A stretch of DNA of 64,000 nt from Canna indica (GCA_034359265.1 CP136897.1:37869501-37933500), one strand, 5' to 3'. Positions 1 to 10,535 are shown, counted from the stretch's first letter. The notes: generated by a model not told the origin, from the letters alone. Program-made: numbers and translations.

Positions 1-56
1 TTGGGCGAGAGTAGTACTAGGATGGGTGACCCCCTCGGAAGTCCTCGTGTTGCACC
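1..56 (+). rRNA. 5S rRNA: 5S rRNA gene, cut by left window edge
   Basis: Gene nt 62-117 are present; the rest lies outside the window. Carries G97C. CACC is followed by TATTTCATTG, so the usual T-run is missing and the first run (T9, 79-87) is 23 nt downstream. Confidence 0.93.
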
Positions 57-398
57 TATTTCATTGCACGACGAGATCTTTTTTTTTACCAATCTTTCTA
101 ACCAAACGTTAAGGACGGACGACGTTGTCGACATAAAATTTGGCGGTCGATCGCCCGCCGCAACCTCTACGGCTGGCTCGATCGACCAACCGACCCGAAA
201 AATTAAAATTTGTAAATAAATAAGAAAAATAAGATTTCAATTATTATTTTTCGTTTAAAACGGGCGTAACTCCGTGCATTATTGTTCGATTTCAGCTTTT
301 CACGTGGCGCTAAAAGGCGCGCGAAGAGACGAAGAAAATGACCCCGAGCTATCCCTCGGACGCTCACCCTTATTAGCCGACGATCAGAAGTGCATGAT

Positions 399-515
399 GG
401 GTGCGATCATACCACCACTAACGCACCGGATCCCATCAGAACTCCGAAGTTAAGCGTGCTTGGGTGAGAGTAGTACTAGGATGGGTGACCCCCTAGGAAG
501 TCCTCGTGTTGCACC
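399..515 (+). rRNA. 5S rRNA: 5S rRNA gene, copy 1
   Basis: 117 nt. Changes: G17C, C67T (IE), G97A (C box). T at -1 instead of C. T9 terminator. The same change set is at 39700; 7201, 3109 and 46119 add G30A. Confidence 0.95.
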
Positions 516-883
516 TTTTTTTTTACTACCTATTTGATTGCACGACGAGATCATTTTTTTTACCAATCTTTCTAACCAAACGTTAAGGACGGACGACGTC
601 GTCGACATAAAATTTGGCTGTCGATCGCCCGCGCGGGGCCCGCCGTAACCTCTACGGCCGGCTCGATCGACCAACCGACCCGAAAAATTAAAATTTGTAA
701 ATAAATAAGAAAAATAACATTTCAATTATTATTTTTCGTTTAAAACGGGCGTAACTCCGTGCATTATTGTCCGATTTCAGATTTTCAAGTGGCGCTAAAA
801 GGCGCGCGAAGAGACGAAGAAAATGACCCCGAGCTATTCCTCGGACGCTCACCCTTATTAGCCGACGATCAGAATTGCATCAC

Positions 884-1000
884 GGGTGCGATCATACCAG
901 CACTAACGCACCGGATCCCATCAGAACTTTGAAGTTAACATTGCTTGGGCGAGAGTAGTACTAGGATGGGTGACCCCCTAGGAAGTCCTCGTATTGCACC
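884..1000 (+). rRNA. 5S rRNA: 5S rRNA gene, copy 2, damaged A box
   Basis: 117 nt with C46T, C47T, three adjacent A-box changes G56C, C57A, G58T, then G97A and G110A. The A box reads GTTAACATTG, so pol III use is doubtful. Confidence 0.92.
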
Positions 1001-1202
1001 TTTTTTTTTACTACCTATTTGATTGCACGACGAGATCATTTTTTTTACCAATCTTTCTAACCAAACGTTAAGAACGGACGACGTCGTCGACATAAAATTT
1101 GGCTGTCGATCGCCCGCGCGGGGCCCGCCGCAACCTCTACGGCCGGCTCGATCGACCAACCGACCCGAAAAATTAAAATTTGTAAATAAATAAAAAAAAT
1201 AA

Positions 1203-1310
1203 CATACCAGCACTAACTCACCGAATCCCATCAGAACTCCGAAGTTAAGCGGGCTTCGGCGAGAGTAGTACTAGGATGGGTGACCCACTGGGAAGTCCTC
1301 GTGTTGTACC
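1203..1310 (+). pseudogene. 5S rRNA: 5S copy 3, 5'-truncated short unit
   Basis: Gene nt 10-117 joined to spacer AATAA at a shared CAT. The 175-bp deletion removes the upstream region and nt 1-9, so helix I of the RNA cannot form. Further changes: G25T, G31A, T59G, G64C, C95A, C114T. Confidence 0.93.
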
Positions 1311-1678
1311 TTTTTTTTTTACAACCAATTTGATTGCACGACGAGATCATTTTTTTTACCAATCTTTCTAACCAAACGGTAAGGACGGACGACGTCGTCG
1401 ACATAAAATTTGGCTGTCGATCGCCCGCGCGGGGCCCGCCGCAACCTCTACGGCCGGCTCGATTGACCAACCGACCCGAAAAATTAAAATTTGTAAATAA
1501 ATAAGAAATATGTCATTTCAATTATTATTTTTCGTTTAAAACGGGCGTAACTCCGTGCATTATTGTCCGATTTCAGCTTTTCACGTGGCCTAAAAGGCGC
1601 GCGAAGAGACGAAGAAAATGACCCCGAGCTATCCCTCGGACGCTCACCCTTATTAGCCGACGATCAGAATTGCATCAT

Positions 1679-1795
1679 GGGTGCGATCATACCAGCACTA
1701 ACGCACCGGATCCCATTAGAAATCCTAAGTTAAGCGTGCTTGGGCGAGAGTAGTACTAGGATGGGTGACCCTGTGGGAAGTCCTCGTGTTGCACC
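1679..1795 (+). rRNA. 5S rRNA: 5S rRNA gene, copy 4
   Basis: 117 nt. Changes: C39T, C44A, G48T, C94T and C95G (C box). T at -1. The spacer before it has GTGGCCTAAAAGG with GCT lost. Confidence 0.93.
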
Positions 1796-2164
1796 TTTTT
1801 TTTTTACTACCTATTTGATTGCACGACGAGATCATTTTTTTTACCACTCTTTCTAACCAACCGTTAAGGACGGACGACGTCGTCGCCATAAATCTTGGCT
1901 GTCGATCGCCCGCGCGGGGCCCGCCGCAACCTCTACTGCCGGCTCGATCGACCAACCGACCCGAAAAATTAAAATTTGTAAATAAATAAGAAAAATAACA
2001 TTCTAATTATTATTTTTCATTTAAAACTGGCGTAACTCCGTGCATTATTGTCCGATTTCAACTTTTCACGTGGCGGTGAAAGGCACGCGAAGAGACGAAT
2101 AAAATGACCCCGAGTTGTCCCTCGGACGCTCACCCTTATTAGCCGACGATCAGAAGTGCATGAC

Positions 2165-2281
2165 GGGTGCGATCATACTAGCACTAACGCACCGGATCCC
2201 ATCAGAACTCCGAAGTTAAGCGTGCTTGCGCGAGAGTGGTACTAGGATGGGTGACCCCTTGGGAAGTCCTCGTGTTGCACT
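2165..2281 (+). rRNA. 5S rRNA: 5S rRNA gene, copy 5 (C15T/G65C/A74G type)
   Basis: 117 nt. Changes: C15T, G65C, A74G, C95T, C117T. The gene runs into TTGTTTTTTT, so the T-run is split by a G. Spacer has CGCCATAAATCTTGG, the mark of this subfamily. Confidence 0.93.
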
Positions 2282-2649
2282 TGTTTTTTTACTACCTATT
2301 TGATTGCACGACGAGATCATTTTTTTTACCAATCTTTCTAACCAAACGTTAAGGACGGACGATGTCGTCGCCATAAATCTTGGCTGTCGATCGCCCGCGC
2401 GGGGCCCGCCGCAACCTCTACTGCCGGCTCGATCGACCAACCGACCCGAAAAATTAAAATTTGTAAATAAATAAGAAAAATAACATTCTAATTATTATTT
2501 TTCATTTAAAACGGGCGTAACTCCGTGCATTATTGTACGATTTCAACTTTTCACGTGGCGGTGAAAGGCACGCGAAGAGACGAAGAAAATGACCCCGAGT
2601 TGTCCCTCGGACGCTCACCCTTATTAGCCGACGATCAGAAGTGCATCAC

Positions 2650-2766
2650 GGGTGCGATCATACCATCACTAACGCACCGGATCTCATCAGAACTCCGAAG
2701 TTAAGCGTGCTTGGGCGAGAGTAGTACTAGGATGGGTGACCCCCTCGGAAGCCCTCGTGTTGCACC
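2650..2766 (+). rRNA. 5S rRNA: 5S rRNA gene, copy 6, no immediate terminator
   Basis: 117 nt. Changes: G17T, C35T, G97C, T103C. Followed by TATTTCATTG with no T-run; the first is T9 at 2789-2797. The unit is 26 bp short through two losses, 15 bp between ACCT repeats and 11 bp between GCCCGC repeats. Confidence 0.94.
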
Positions 2767-3108
2767 TATTTCATTGCACGACGAGATCTTTTTTTTTACC
2801 AATCTTTCTAACCAAACGTTAAGGACGGACGACGTTGTCGACATAAAATTAGGCGGTCGATCGCCCGCCGCAACCTCTACGGCTGGCTCGATCGACCAAC
2901 CGACCCGAAAAATTAAAATTTGTAAATAAATAAGAAAAATAACATTTCAATTATTATTTTTCGTTTAAAACGGGCGTAACTCCGTGCATTATTATTCGAT
3001 TTCAGCTTTTCACGTGGCGCTAAAAGGCGCGCGAAGAGACGAAGAAAATGACCCCGAGCTATCCCTCGGACGCTCACCCTTATTAGCCGACGATCAGAAT
3101 TGCATGAT

Positions 3109-3225
3109 GGGTGCGATCATACCACCACTAACGCACCAGATCCCATCAGAACTCCGAAGTTAAGCGTGCTTGGGTGAGAGTAGTACTAGGATGGGTGACC
3201 CCCTAGGAAGTCCTCGTGTTGCACC
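3109..3225 (+). rRNA. 5S rRNA: 5S rRNA gene, copy 7
   Basis: 117 nt. Changes: G17C, G30A, C67T (IE), G97A (C box). T at -1. Confidence 0.95.
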
Positions 3226-3593
3226 TTTTTTTTTACTACCAATTTGATTGCACGACGAGATCATTTTTTTTACCAATCTTTCTAACCAAACGTTAAGGAC
3301 GGACGACGTCGTCGACATAAAATTTGGCTGTCGATCGCCCGCGCGGGGCCCGCCGCAACCTCTACGGCCGGCTCGATCGACCAACCGACCCAAAAAATTA
3401 AAATTTGTAAATAAATAAGAAAAATAACATTTCAATTATTATTTTTCGTTTAAAACGGGCGTAACTCCGTGCATTATTGTCCGATTTCAGATTTTCACGT
3501 GGCGCTAAAAGGCGCGCGAAGAGACGAAGAAAATGACCCCGAGCTATCCCTCGAACGCTCACCCTTATTACCCGACGATCAGAATTGCATCAC

Positions 3594-3710
3594 AGTTGCG
3601 ATCATACCAGCATTAACGCACCGGATCCCATCAGAACTCTGAAGTTAAGCGTGCTTGGGCGAGAGTAGTACTTGGATGGGTGACCCCCTAGGAAGTCCTC
3701 ATGTTGCACC
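3594..3710 (+). rRNA. 5S rRNA: 5S rRNA gene, copy 8
   Basis: 117 nt. Changes: G1A, G3T, C20T, C47T, A80T and G97A (C box), G108A. The upstream element reads TTATTACCC, with AG altered to AC. Confidence 0.93.
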
Positions 3711-3912
3711 TTTTTTTTTACTACCTATTTGATTGCACGACGAGATCATTTTTTTTACCAATCTTTCTAACCAAACGTTAAGGACGGACGACGTCGTCGA
3801 CATAAAATTTGGCTGTCGATCGCCCGCGCGGGGCCCGCCGCAACCTCTACGGCCGGCTCGATCAACCAACCGACCCGAAAAATTAAAATTTGTAAATAAA
3901 TAAAAAAAATAA

Positions 3913-4020
3913 CATACCAGCACTAACTCATCGAATCCCATCAGAACTCCGAAGTTAAGCGTGCTTCGGCGAGAGTAGTACTAGGATGGGTGACCCACTG
4001 GGAAGTCCTCGTGTTGTACC
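3913..4020 (+). pseudogene. 5S rRNA: 5S copy 9, 5'-truncated short unit
   Basis: Nt 10-117, same CAT junction as 1203. Changes: G25T, C28T, G31A, G64C, C95A, C114T. Lacks T59G of its 2710-bp partner. Confidence 0.93.
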
Positions 4021-4388
4021 TTTTTTTTTTACAACCAATTTGATTGCACGACGAGATCATTTTTTTTACCAATCTTTCTAACCAAACGTTAAGGACGGAC
4101 GACGTCGTCGACATAAAATTTGGCTGTCGATCGCCCGCGCGGGGCCCGCCGCAACCTCTACGGCCGGCTCGATCGACCAACCGACCCGAAAAATTAAAAT
4201 TTGTAAATAAATAAGAAATATATCATTTCAATTATTATTTTTCGTTTAAAACGGGCGTAACTCCGTGCATTATTGTCCGATTTCAGCTTTTCACGTGGCC
4301 TAAAAGGCGCGCGAAGAGACGAAGAAAATGACCCCGAGCTATCCCTCGGACGCTCACCCTTATTAGCCGACGATCAGAATTGCATCAT

Positions 4389-4505
4389 GGGTGCGATCAT
4401 ACCAGCACTAACGCACCGGATCCCATTAGAACTCCTAAGTTAAGCGTGCTTGGGCGAGAGTAGTACTAGGATGGGTGACCCCGTGGGAAGTCCTCGTGTT
4501 GCACC
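4389..4505 (+). rRNA. 5S rRNA: 5S rRNA gene, copy 10
   Basis: 117 nt. Changes: C39T, G48T, C95G (C box). T at -1. Confidence 0.95.
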
Positions 4506-4874
4506 TTTTTTTTTTACTACCTATTTGATTGCACGACGAGATCATTTTTTTTACCAATCTTTCTAACCAAACGTTAAGGACGGACGACGTCGTCGCCATA
4601 AATCTTGGCTGTCGATCGCCCGCGCGGGGCCCGCCGCAACCTCTACTGCCGGCTCGATCGACCAACCGACCCGAAAAATTAAAATTTGTAAATAAATAAG
4701 AAAAATAACATTCTAATTATTATTTTTCATTTAAAACTGGCGTAACTCCGTGCATTATTGTCCGATTTCAACTTTTCACGTGGCGGTGAAAGGCACGCGA
4801 AGAGACGAATAAAATGACCCCGAGTTGTCCCTCGGACGCTCACCCTTATTAGCCGACGATCAGAAGTGCATGAC

Positions 4875-4991
4875 GGGTGCGATCATACTAGCACTAACGC
4901 ACCGGATCCCATCAGAACTCCGAAGTTAAGCGTGCTTGCGCGAGAGTGGTACTAGGATGGGTGACCCCGTGGGATGTCCTCGTGTTGCACC
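4875..4991 (+). rRNA. 5S rRNA: 5S rRNA gene, copy 11 (C15T/G65C/A74G type)
   Basis: 117 nt. Changes: C15T, G65C, A74G, C95G, A101T. The 5' half belongs to one subfamily; the 3' half and following spacer (GACATAAAATTTGG) resemble another, which suggests a recombinant gene. Confidence 0.93.
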
Positions 4992-5360
4992 TTTTTTTTT
5001 TACTACCTATTTGATTGCACGACGAGATCATTTTTTTTACCAATCTTTCTAACCAAACATTAAGGACGGACGACGTCGTCGACATAAAATTTGGATGTCG
5101 ATCGCCCGCGCAGGGCCCGCCGCAACCTCTACGGCCGGCTCGATCGACCAACCGATCCGAAAAATTAAAATTTGTAAATAAATAAGAAAAATAACATTTC
5201 AAATATTATTTTTCGATTAAAACGGGCGTAACTCCGTGCATTATTGTCCGATTTCAGCTTTTCACACGGTGCTGAAAAGCGCGCGAAGAGACGAAGAAAA
5301 TGACCCCGAGCTGTCCCTCAGACGCTCATCCACATTAGCCGACGATCAGAAGTGCATGAC

Positions 5361-5477
5361 GGGTGCGATCATACCAGCACTAAGGCACCGAATCCCATCA
5401 GAACTCCGAAGTTAAGCGTGCTTGGGCGAGAGTAGTACTAGGATGGGTGACCCCCTGGCAAGTCCTCGTGTTGCACT
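5361..5477 (+). rRNA. 5S rRNA: 5S rRNA gene, copy 12, weak terminator
   Basis: 117 nt. Changes: C24G, G31A, G99C, C117T. All three internal boxes are unchanged. The 3' flank is TGATTTTACTACC, leaving only a T4 run. Confidence 0.94.
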
Positions 5478-5615
5478 TGATTTTACTACCTATTTGATTG
5501 CACGACGCGATCATATTTTTTACCAATCTTTCTAACCAAACGTTAAGGATGAACGACGTCGTCGCCATAAATCTTGGCTGTCGATCGCCCGCGCGGGGCC
5601 CGCCGCAACCTCTAC

Positions 5616-5668
5616 GGCGAGAGTAGTACTAGGATGGGTGACCCCCTGGGAAGTCCTCGTGTTGCACT
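5616..5668 (+). pseudogene. 5S rRNA: 5S copy 13, 3' half fused to spacer
   Basis: Gene nt 65-117 directly after spacer CTCTACG, joined at GGC. About 294 bp (rest of spacer, nt 1-64) are missing, so there is no A box. C117T. Same junction as at 6780. Confidence 0.93.
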
Positions 5669-6036
5669 TGTTTTTTTACTACCTATTTTATTGCACGACG
5701 AGATCATTTTTTTTACCAATCTTTCTAACCAAACGTTAAGGACGAACGACGTCGTCGCCATAAATCTAGGCTGTCGATCGCCCGCGTGGGGCCCGCCGCA
5801 ACCTCTACGGCCGGCTCGATCGACCAACCGACCCAAAAAATTAAAATTTTTAAATAAATAAGAAAAATAACATTTCAATTATTATTTTTCGTTTAAAACG
5901 GGCGTAACTCCGTGCATTATTGTCCGATTTTAGCTTTTCGCGTGGCACTGAAACGCGCGCGAAGAGACGAAGAAAATGACCCCGAGTTGTCCCTCGGACG
6001 CTCACCCTTATTAGCCGACGATCAGAAGTGCATGAC

Positions 6037-6153
6037 GGGTGCGATCATACTAGCACTAACGCTCCGGATTCCATCAGAACTCCGAAGTTAAGCGTGCTTG
6101 CGTGAGAGTGGTACTAGGATGGGTGACCCCTCGGGAAGTCCTCGCGTTGCACC
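6037..6153 (+). rRNA. 5S rRNA: 5S rRNA gene, copy 14 (C15T/G65C/A74G type)
   Basis: 117 nt. Changes: C15T, A27T, C34T, G65C, C67T (IE), A74G, C95T, T96C, T109C. Heavily diverged. Confidence 0.92.
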
Positions 6154-6522
6154 TTTTTTTTTTACTACCTATTTGATTGCACGACGAGATCATTTTTTTT
6201 AGCAATCTTTCTAACCAAACGTTAAGGACGGACGACGTCGTCGCCATAAATCTTGGCTGTCGATCGCCCGCGCGGGGCCCGCCGCAACCTCTACGGCCGG
6301 CTCGATCGACCAACCGACCCGAAAAATTAAAATTTGTAAATAAATAAGAAAAATAATATTTCAATTATTATTTTTCGTTTAAAACAGGCGTAACACTGTG
6401 CATTATTGTTCGATTTCAGCTTTTCACATGGTGCTGAAAGGCGCACGAAGAGACGAAGAAAATGACCCCGAGCTGTCCCTCGGACGCTCACCCTTATTAG
6501 CCGACGATCAGAAGTGCATGAC

Positions 6523-6639
6523 GGGTGCGATCATACCAGCACTAACGCACCGAATCCCATCAGAACTCCGAAGTTAAGCGTGCTTGGGCGAGAGTAGTAC
6601 TAGGATGGGTGACCCCCTGGCAAGTCCTCGGGTTGCACT
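6523..6639 (+). rRNA. 5S rRNA: 5S rRNA gene, copy 15
   Basis: 117 nt. Changes: G31A, G99C, T109G, C117T. Internal boxes unchanged. T-run interrupted (TTGTTTTTTT counting nt 117). Confidence 0.95.
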
Positions 6640-6779
6640 TGTTTTTTTACTACCTATTTGATTGCACGACGAGATCATTTTTTTTACCAATCTTTCTAAC
6701 CAAACGTTAAGGACGAATGACGTCGTCACCATAAATCTTGGTTGTCGATCGCCCGCGCGGGGCCCGCCGCAACCTCTAC

Positions 6780-6832
6780 GGCGAGAGTAGTACTAGGATG
6801 GGTGACCCCCTGGGAAGTCCTCGTGTTGCACT
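6780..6832 (+). pseudogene. 5S rRNA: 5S copy 16, 3' half fused to spacer
   Basis: Gene nt 65-117 after spacer CTCTACG, same junction as 5616. Only C117T differs from the majority form, so the fusion is recent or homogenised. Confidence 0.93.
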
Positions 6833-7200
6833 TGTTTTTTTACTACCTATTTGATTGCACGACGAGATCATTTTTTTTACCAATCTTTCTAACCAAACGT
6901 TAAGGACGGACGATGTCGTCGCCATAAATCTTGGCTGTCGATCGCCCGCGCGGGGCCCGCCGCAACCTCTACGGCTGGCTCGATCGACCAACCGACCCGA
7001 AAAATTAAAATTTGTAAATAAAAAAGAAAAATAACATTTCAATTATTATTTTTCGTTTAAAACGGGCGTAACTCCGTGCATTATTGTTCGATTTCAGCTT
7101 TTCACGTGGCGCTAAAAGGCGCGCGAAGAGACGAAGAAAATGACCCCGAGCTATCCCTCGGACGCTCACCCTTATTAGCCGACGATCAGAATTGCATGAT

Positions 7201-7317
7201 GGGTGCGATCATACCACCACTAACGCACCAGATCCCATCAGAACTCCGAAGTTAAGCGTGCTTGGGTGAGAGTAGTACTAGGATGGGTGACCCCCTAGGA
7301 AGTCCTCGTGTTGCACC
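7201..7317 (+). rRNA. 5S rRNA: 5S rRNA gene, copy 17
   Basis: 117 nt. Changes: G17C, G30A, C67T (IE), G97A. T at -1. The gene matches 3109 in all listed changes. Confidence 0.95.
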
Positions 7318-7520
7318 TTTTTTTTTTACTACCAATTTGATTGCACGACGAGATCATTTTTTTTACCAATCTTTCTAACCAAACGTTAACGACGGACGAC
7401 GTCGTCGACATAAAATTTGGTTGTCGATCGCCCGCGCGGGGCCCGCCGCAACCTCTACGGCCGGCTCGATCGATCAACCGACCCAAAAAATTAAAATTTG
7501 TAAATAAATAAGAAAAATAA

Positions 7521-7628
7521 CATACCAGCACTAACTCACCGGATCTCATCAGAACTCTGAATTTAAGCGTGCTTGGGCGAGAGTAGTACTAGGATGGGTG
7601 ACCCCCTGGGAAGTCCTCGTGTTGCACC
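7521..7628 (+). pseudogene. 5S rRNA: 5S copy 18, 5'-truncated short unit
   Basis: Nt 10-117 after AATAA. Changes: G25T, C35T, C47T, G51T (A box). First of the G51T class of short units (also 11708, 13958, 58040, 62232). Confidence 0.93.
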
Positions 7629-7995
7629 TTTTTTTTTTACTACCAATTTGATTGCACGACGAGATTATTTTTTTTACCAATCTTTCTAACCAAACGTTAA
7701 GGACGGACGACGTCGTCGACATAAAATTTGGCTGTCGATCGCCCGCGCGGGGCCCACCGCAAACTCTACGGTCGGCTCGATCGACCAACCGACCCGAAAA
7801 ATTAAATTTGTAAATAAATAAGAAATATAACATTTCAATTATTATTTTTCGTTTAAAACGGGCGTAACTCCGTGCATTATTGTCCGATTTCAGCTTTTCA
7901 CGTGGCCTAAAAGGCGCGCGAAGAGACGAAGAAAATGACCTCGAGCTATCCCTCGGACGCTCACCCTTATTAGCCGACGATCAGAATTGCATCAT

Positions 7996-8112
7996 GGGTG
8001 TGATCATACCAGCACTAACGCACCGGATCCCATCAGAACTCCTAAGTTAAGCGTGCTTGGGCGAGAGTAGTACTAGGATGGGTGACCCCGTGGGAAGTCC
8101 TCGTGTTGCACC
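7996..8112 (+). rRNA. 5S rRNA: 5S rRNA gene, copy 19
   Basis: 117 nt. Changes: C6T, G48T, C95G. T at -1. Confidence 0.95.
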
Positions 8113-8480
8113 TTTTTTTTTTACTACCTATTTGATTGCACGACGAGATCATTTTTTTTACCAATCTTTCTAACCAAACGTTAAGGACGGACGATGTCGT
8201 CGACATAAAATTTGGCTGTCGATCGCCCGCGCGGGGCCAGCCGCAACCTCTACGGCCGGCTCGATCGACCAACCGACTCGAAAAATTAAAATTTGTCAAT
8301 AAATAAGAAAAATAACATTTCAATTATTATTTTTCGTTTAAAACGGGCGTAACTCCGTGCATTATTGTCCGATTTCAGCTTTTCACGTGGCCTAAAAGGC
8401 GCGCGAAGAGACGAAGAAAATGACCTCGAGCTATCCCTCGGACGCTCACCCTTATTAGCCGACGATCAGAATTGCATCAT

Positions 8481-8597
8481 GGGTGCGATCATACCAGTAC
8501 TAACGCACCGGATCCCATCAGAACTCCGAAGTTAAGCGTGCTTGGGCGAGAGTAGTACTAGTATGGGTGACCCCCTGGGAAGTCCTCGTGTTGCATC
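8481..8597 (+). rRNA. 5S rRNA: 5S rRNA gene, copy 20
   Basis: 117 nt. Changes: C18T, G82T (C box), C116T. T at -1. Confidence 0.95.
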
Positions 8598-8965
8598 TTT
8601 TTTTTTACTAACTATTTGATTGCACGACGAGATCATTTTTTTTACCAATCTTTCTAACCAAACGTTAAGGACAGACGACGTCGTCGACATAAAATTTGGC
8701 TCTCGATCGCCCGCACGGGGCCCGCCGCAACCTCTACGGCCGGCTCGATCGACCAACCGACCCGAAAAGTTAAAATTTGTAAATAAATAAGAAAAATAAC
8801 ATTTCAATTATTATTTTTCGTTTAAAACGGGCGTAACTCCGTGCATTATTGTCTGATTTACGCTTTTCACGTGGCGCTAAAAGGCGCGCAAAGAGACGAA
8901 GAAAATGACCCCGAGCTGTCCCTCGGATGCTCACCCTTATTAGCCGACGATCAGAGGTGCATGAC

Positions 8966-9081
8966 GGGTGCGATCATACCAGCACTAACGAACCGGATCC
9001 CATCAGAACTCTGAAGTTAAGCGTACTTGGGCGAGGGTAGTACTAGGATGGGTGACCCTTGGGAAGTCCTCGTGTTGCACC
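8966..9081 (+). rRNA. 5S rRNA: 5S rRNA gene, copy 21, 1-nt deletion
   Basis: 116 nt. One C lost from the C-run and C to T there (GACCCTTGGG). Also C26A, C47T, G60A (A box), A71G (IE). Confidence 0.92.
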
Positions 9082-9449
9082 TTTTTTTTTACTACCTATT
9101 TGATTGCACGACGAGATCATTTTTTTTACCAATCTTTCTAACCAAACGTTAAGGACGGACGACGTCGTCGACATAAAATTTGGCTGTCGATCGCCCGCGC
9201 GGGGCCAGCCGCAACCTCTACGGCCGGCTCGATCGACCAACCGACCCGAAAAATGAAAATTTGTCAATAAATAAGAAAAATAACATTTCAATTATTATTT
9301 TTCGTTTATAACGGGCGCAACTCCGTGCATTATTGTCCGATTTCAGCTTTTCACGTGGCGCTAAAAGGCGCGCGAAGAGACGAAGAAAATGACCCCGAGC
9401 TATCACTCGGACGCTCACCCTTATTTGCCGACGATCAGAAGTGCATGAC

Positions 9450-9566
9450 GGGTGCGATCATACCAGTACTAACGCACCGGATCCCATCAGAACTCCGTAG
9501 TTAAGCGTTCTTGGGCGAGAGTAGTACTAGTATGGGTGACCCCCTGGGAAGTCCTCGTGTTGCACC
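9450..9566 (+). rRNA. 5S rRNA: 5S rRNA gene, copy 22
   Basis: 117 nt. Changes: C18T, A49T, G60T (A box), G82T (C box). C18T and G60T sit at positions that pair in helix II but do not restore a Watson-Crick pair. Confidence 0.93.
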
Positions 9567-9934
9567 TTTTTTTTTACTAACTATTCGATTGCACGACGAG
9601 ATTATTTTTTTTACCAATCTTTCTAACCAAACGTTAAGGACAGACGACGTCGTCGACATAAAATTTGGCTCTCGAACGCCCGCGCGGGGCCCGCCGCAAC
9701 CTCTACGGCCGGCTCGATCGACCAACCGACCCGAAAAATTAAAATTTGTAAATAAATAAGAAAAATAACATTTCAAATATTATTTTTCGTTTAAAACGGG
9801 CGTAACTCCGTGCATTATTGTCCGATTTCAGCTTTTCACGTGGCGCTAAAAGGCGCGCGAAGAGACGAAGGAAATGACCCCGAGCTATCCCTCGGACGCT
9901 CACCCTTATTAGTCGACGATCAGAAGTGCAGGAC

Positions 9935-10051
9935 GGGTGCGATCATACCAGCACTAACGCACCGGATCCCATCAGAACTCCGAAGTTAAGCGAGCTTGGG
10001 CGAGAGTAGTACTAGGATGGGTGACCCCCTCGGAAGTCCTCGTTTTGCACC
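9935..10051 (+). rRNA. 5S rRNA: 5S rRNA gene, copy 23
   Basis: 117 nt. Changes: T59A (A box), G97C, G110T. T-run is TTTTTT then ATT. Confidence 0.94.
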
Positions 10052-10418
10052 TTTTTTATTACTACCTATTTGATTGCACGACGAGATCATTTTTTTACCA
10101 ATCTTTCTAACCAAACGTTAAGGACGGACGGCGTCGTCGACATTAAATTTGGCAGTCGATCGCCCGCGCGGGCCCCGTCGCAACCTCTACGGCCGGCTCG
10201 ATCGACCAACCGACCCGAAAAATTAAAATTTGTAAATAAATAAGAAAAATAACTTTTCAATAATTATTTTTCGTTTAAACCGGGCGTAACTCCGTGCATT
10301 ATTGTCCGATTTCAGCTTTTCACGTGGCGCTAAAAGGCGTGCGAAGAGACGAAGAAAATGACCCCGAGCTATCCCTCGAACGCTCACCCTTATTAGCGGA
10401 TGATCAGAAGTGCAAGAC

Positions 10419-10535
10419 GGGTGCGATCATACCAGCACTAACTCACCGGATCCCATCAGAACTCCGAAGTTAAGCGTGCTTGGGCGAGAGTAGTACTTGG
10501 ATGGTTGACCCCCTGGGAAGTCCTCGTGTTGCACC
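10419..10535 (+). rRNA. 5S rRNA: 5S rRNA gene, copy 24
   Basis: 117 nt. Changes: G25T, A80T and G87T (C box). Confidence 0.94.

Larger units (their letters stand above)
1..2257 (+). repeat. Higher-order block A, first copy
   Basis: This block matches 2711-4967 at a constant offset of 2710 bp. Gene starts 399, 884, 1203, 1679 and 2165 correspond to 3109, 3594, 3913, 4389 and 4875, including the same short unit. The match fades in the 3' half of the gene at 2165, where CCCTTGGG here faces CCCGTGGG in the partner. Confidence 0.85.
2711..4967 (+). repeat. Higher-order block A, second copy
   Basis: Second copy of the block at 1-2257. Both begin with a unit lacking the immediate T-run and carry the same short unit (here at 3913). 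Its left part, 2650-3710, also matches 45660-46720 at an offset of 43010 bp. Confidence 0.85.
5361..5668 (+). repeat. Higher-order block B, first copy
   Basis: A full gene followed by a gene/spacer chimera. The same pair recurs at 6523-6832, about 1162-1164 bp away, with the same G31A and G99C changes and the same chimera junction. Confidence 0.8.
6523..6832 (+). repeat. Higher-order block B, second copy
   Basis: Partner of 5361-5668. The first gene shares G31A, G99C and C117T with its partner, and the following chimera joins spacer CTCTACG to gene GGCGAG at the same base. Confidence 0.8.

Noticed and set aside
450..725. Antisense open reading frame of about 91 codons present in nearly every unit, reading from the spacer into the complement of the 5S gene.
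   Set aside because: It is a by-product of a stop-poor repeat: it covers the A/T tract, the CpG core and the antisense 5S gene, its C-terminal part switches frame whenever the T-run length changes, many units break it, and changes do not favour silent positions. No start context or homology is visible.
1203..1310. Short units as a distinct functional 5S variant class.
   Set aside because: They lack nt 1-9, so helix I cannot form, and they have lost the normal upstream region. They are listed as pseudogenes.
2711..2929. Forward reading frames of 60-95 codons starting inside the 5S gene (MGESSTRMG-type) or in the spacer before the gene (MSDFIFSRG-type, MHYCPISAF-type).
   Set aside because: They overlap the structural RNA gene or the pol III upstream region, shift with single-base differences between units, and show no protein-like conservation.
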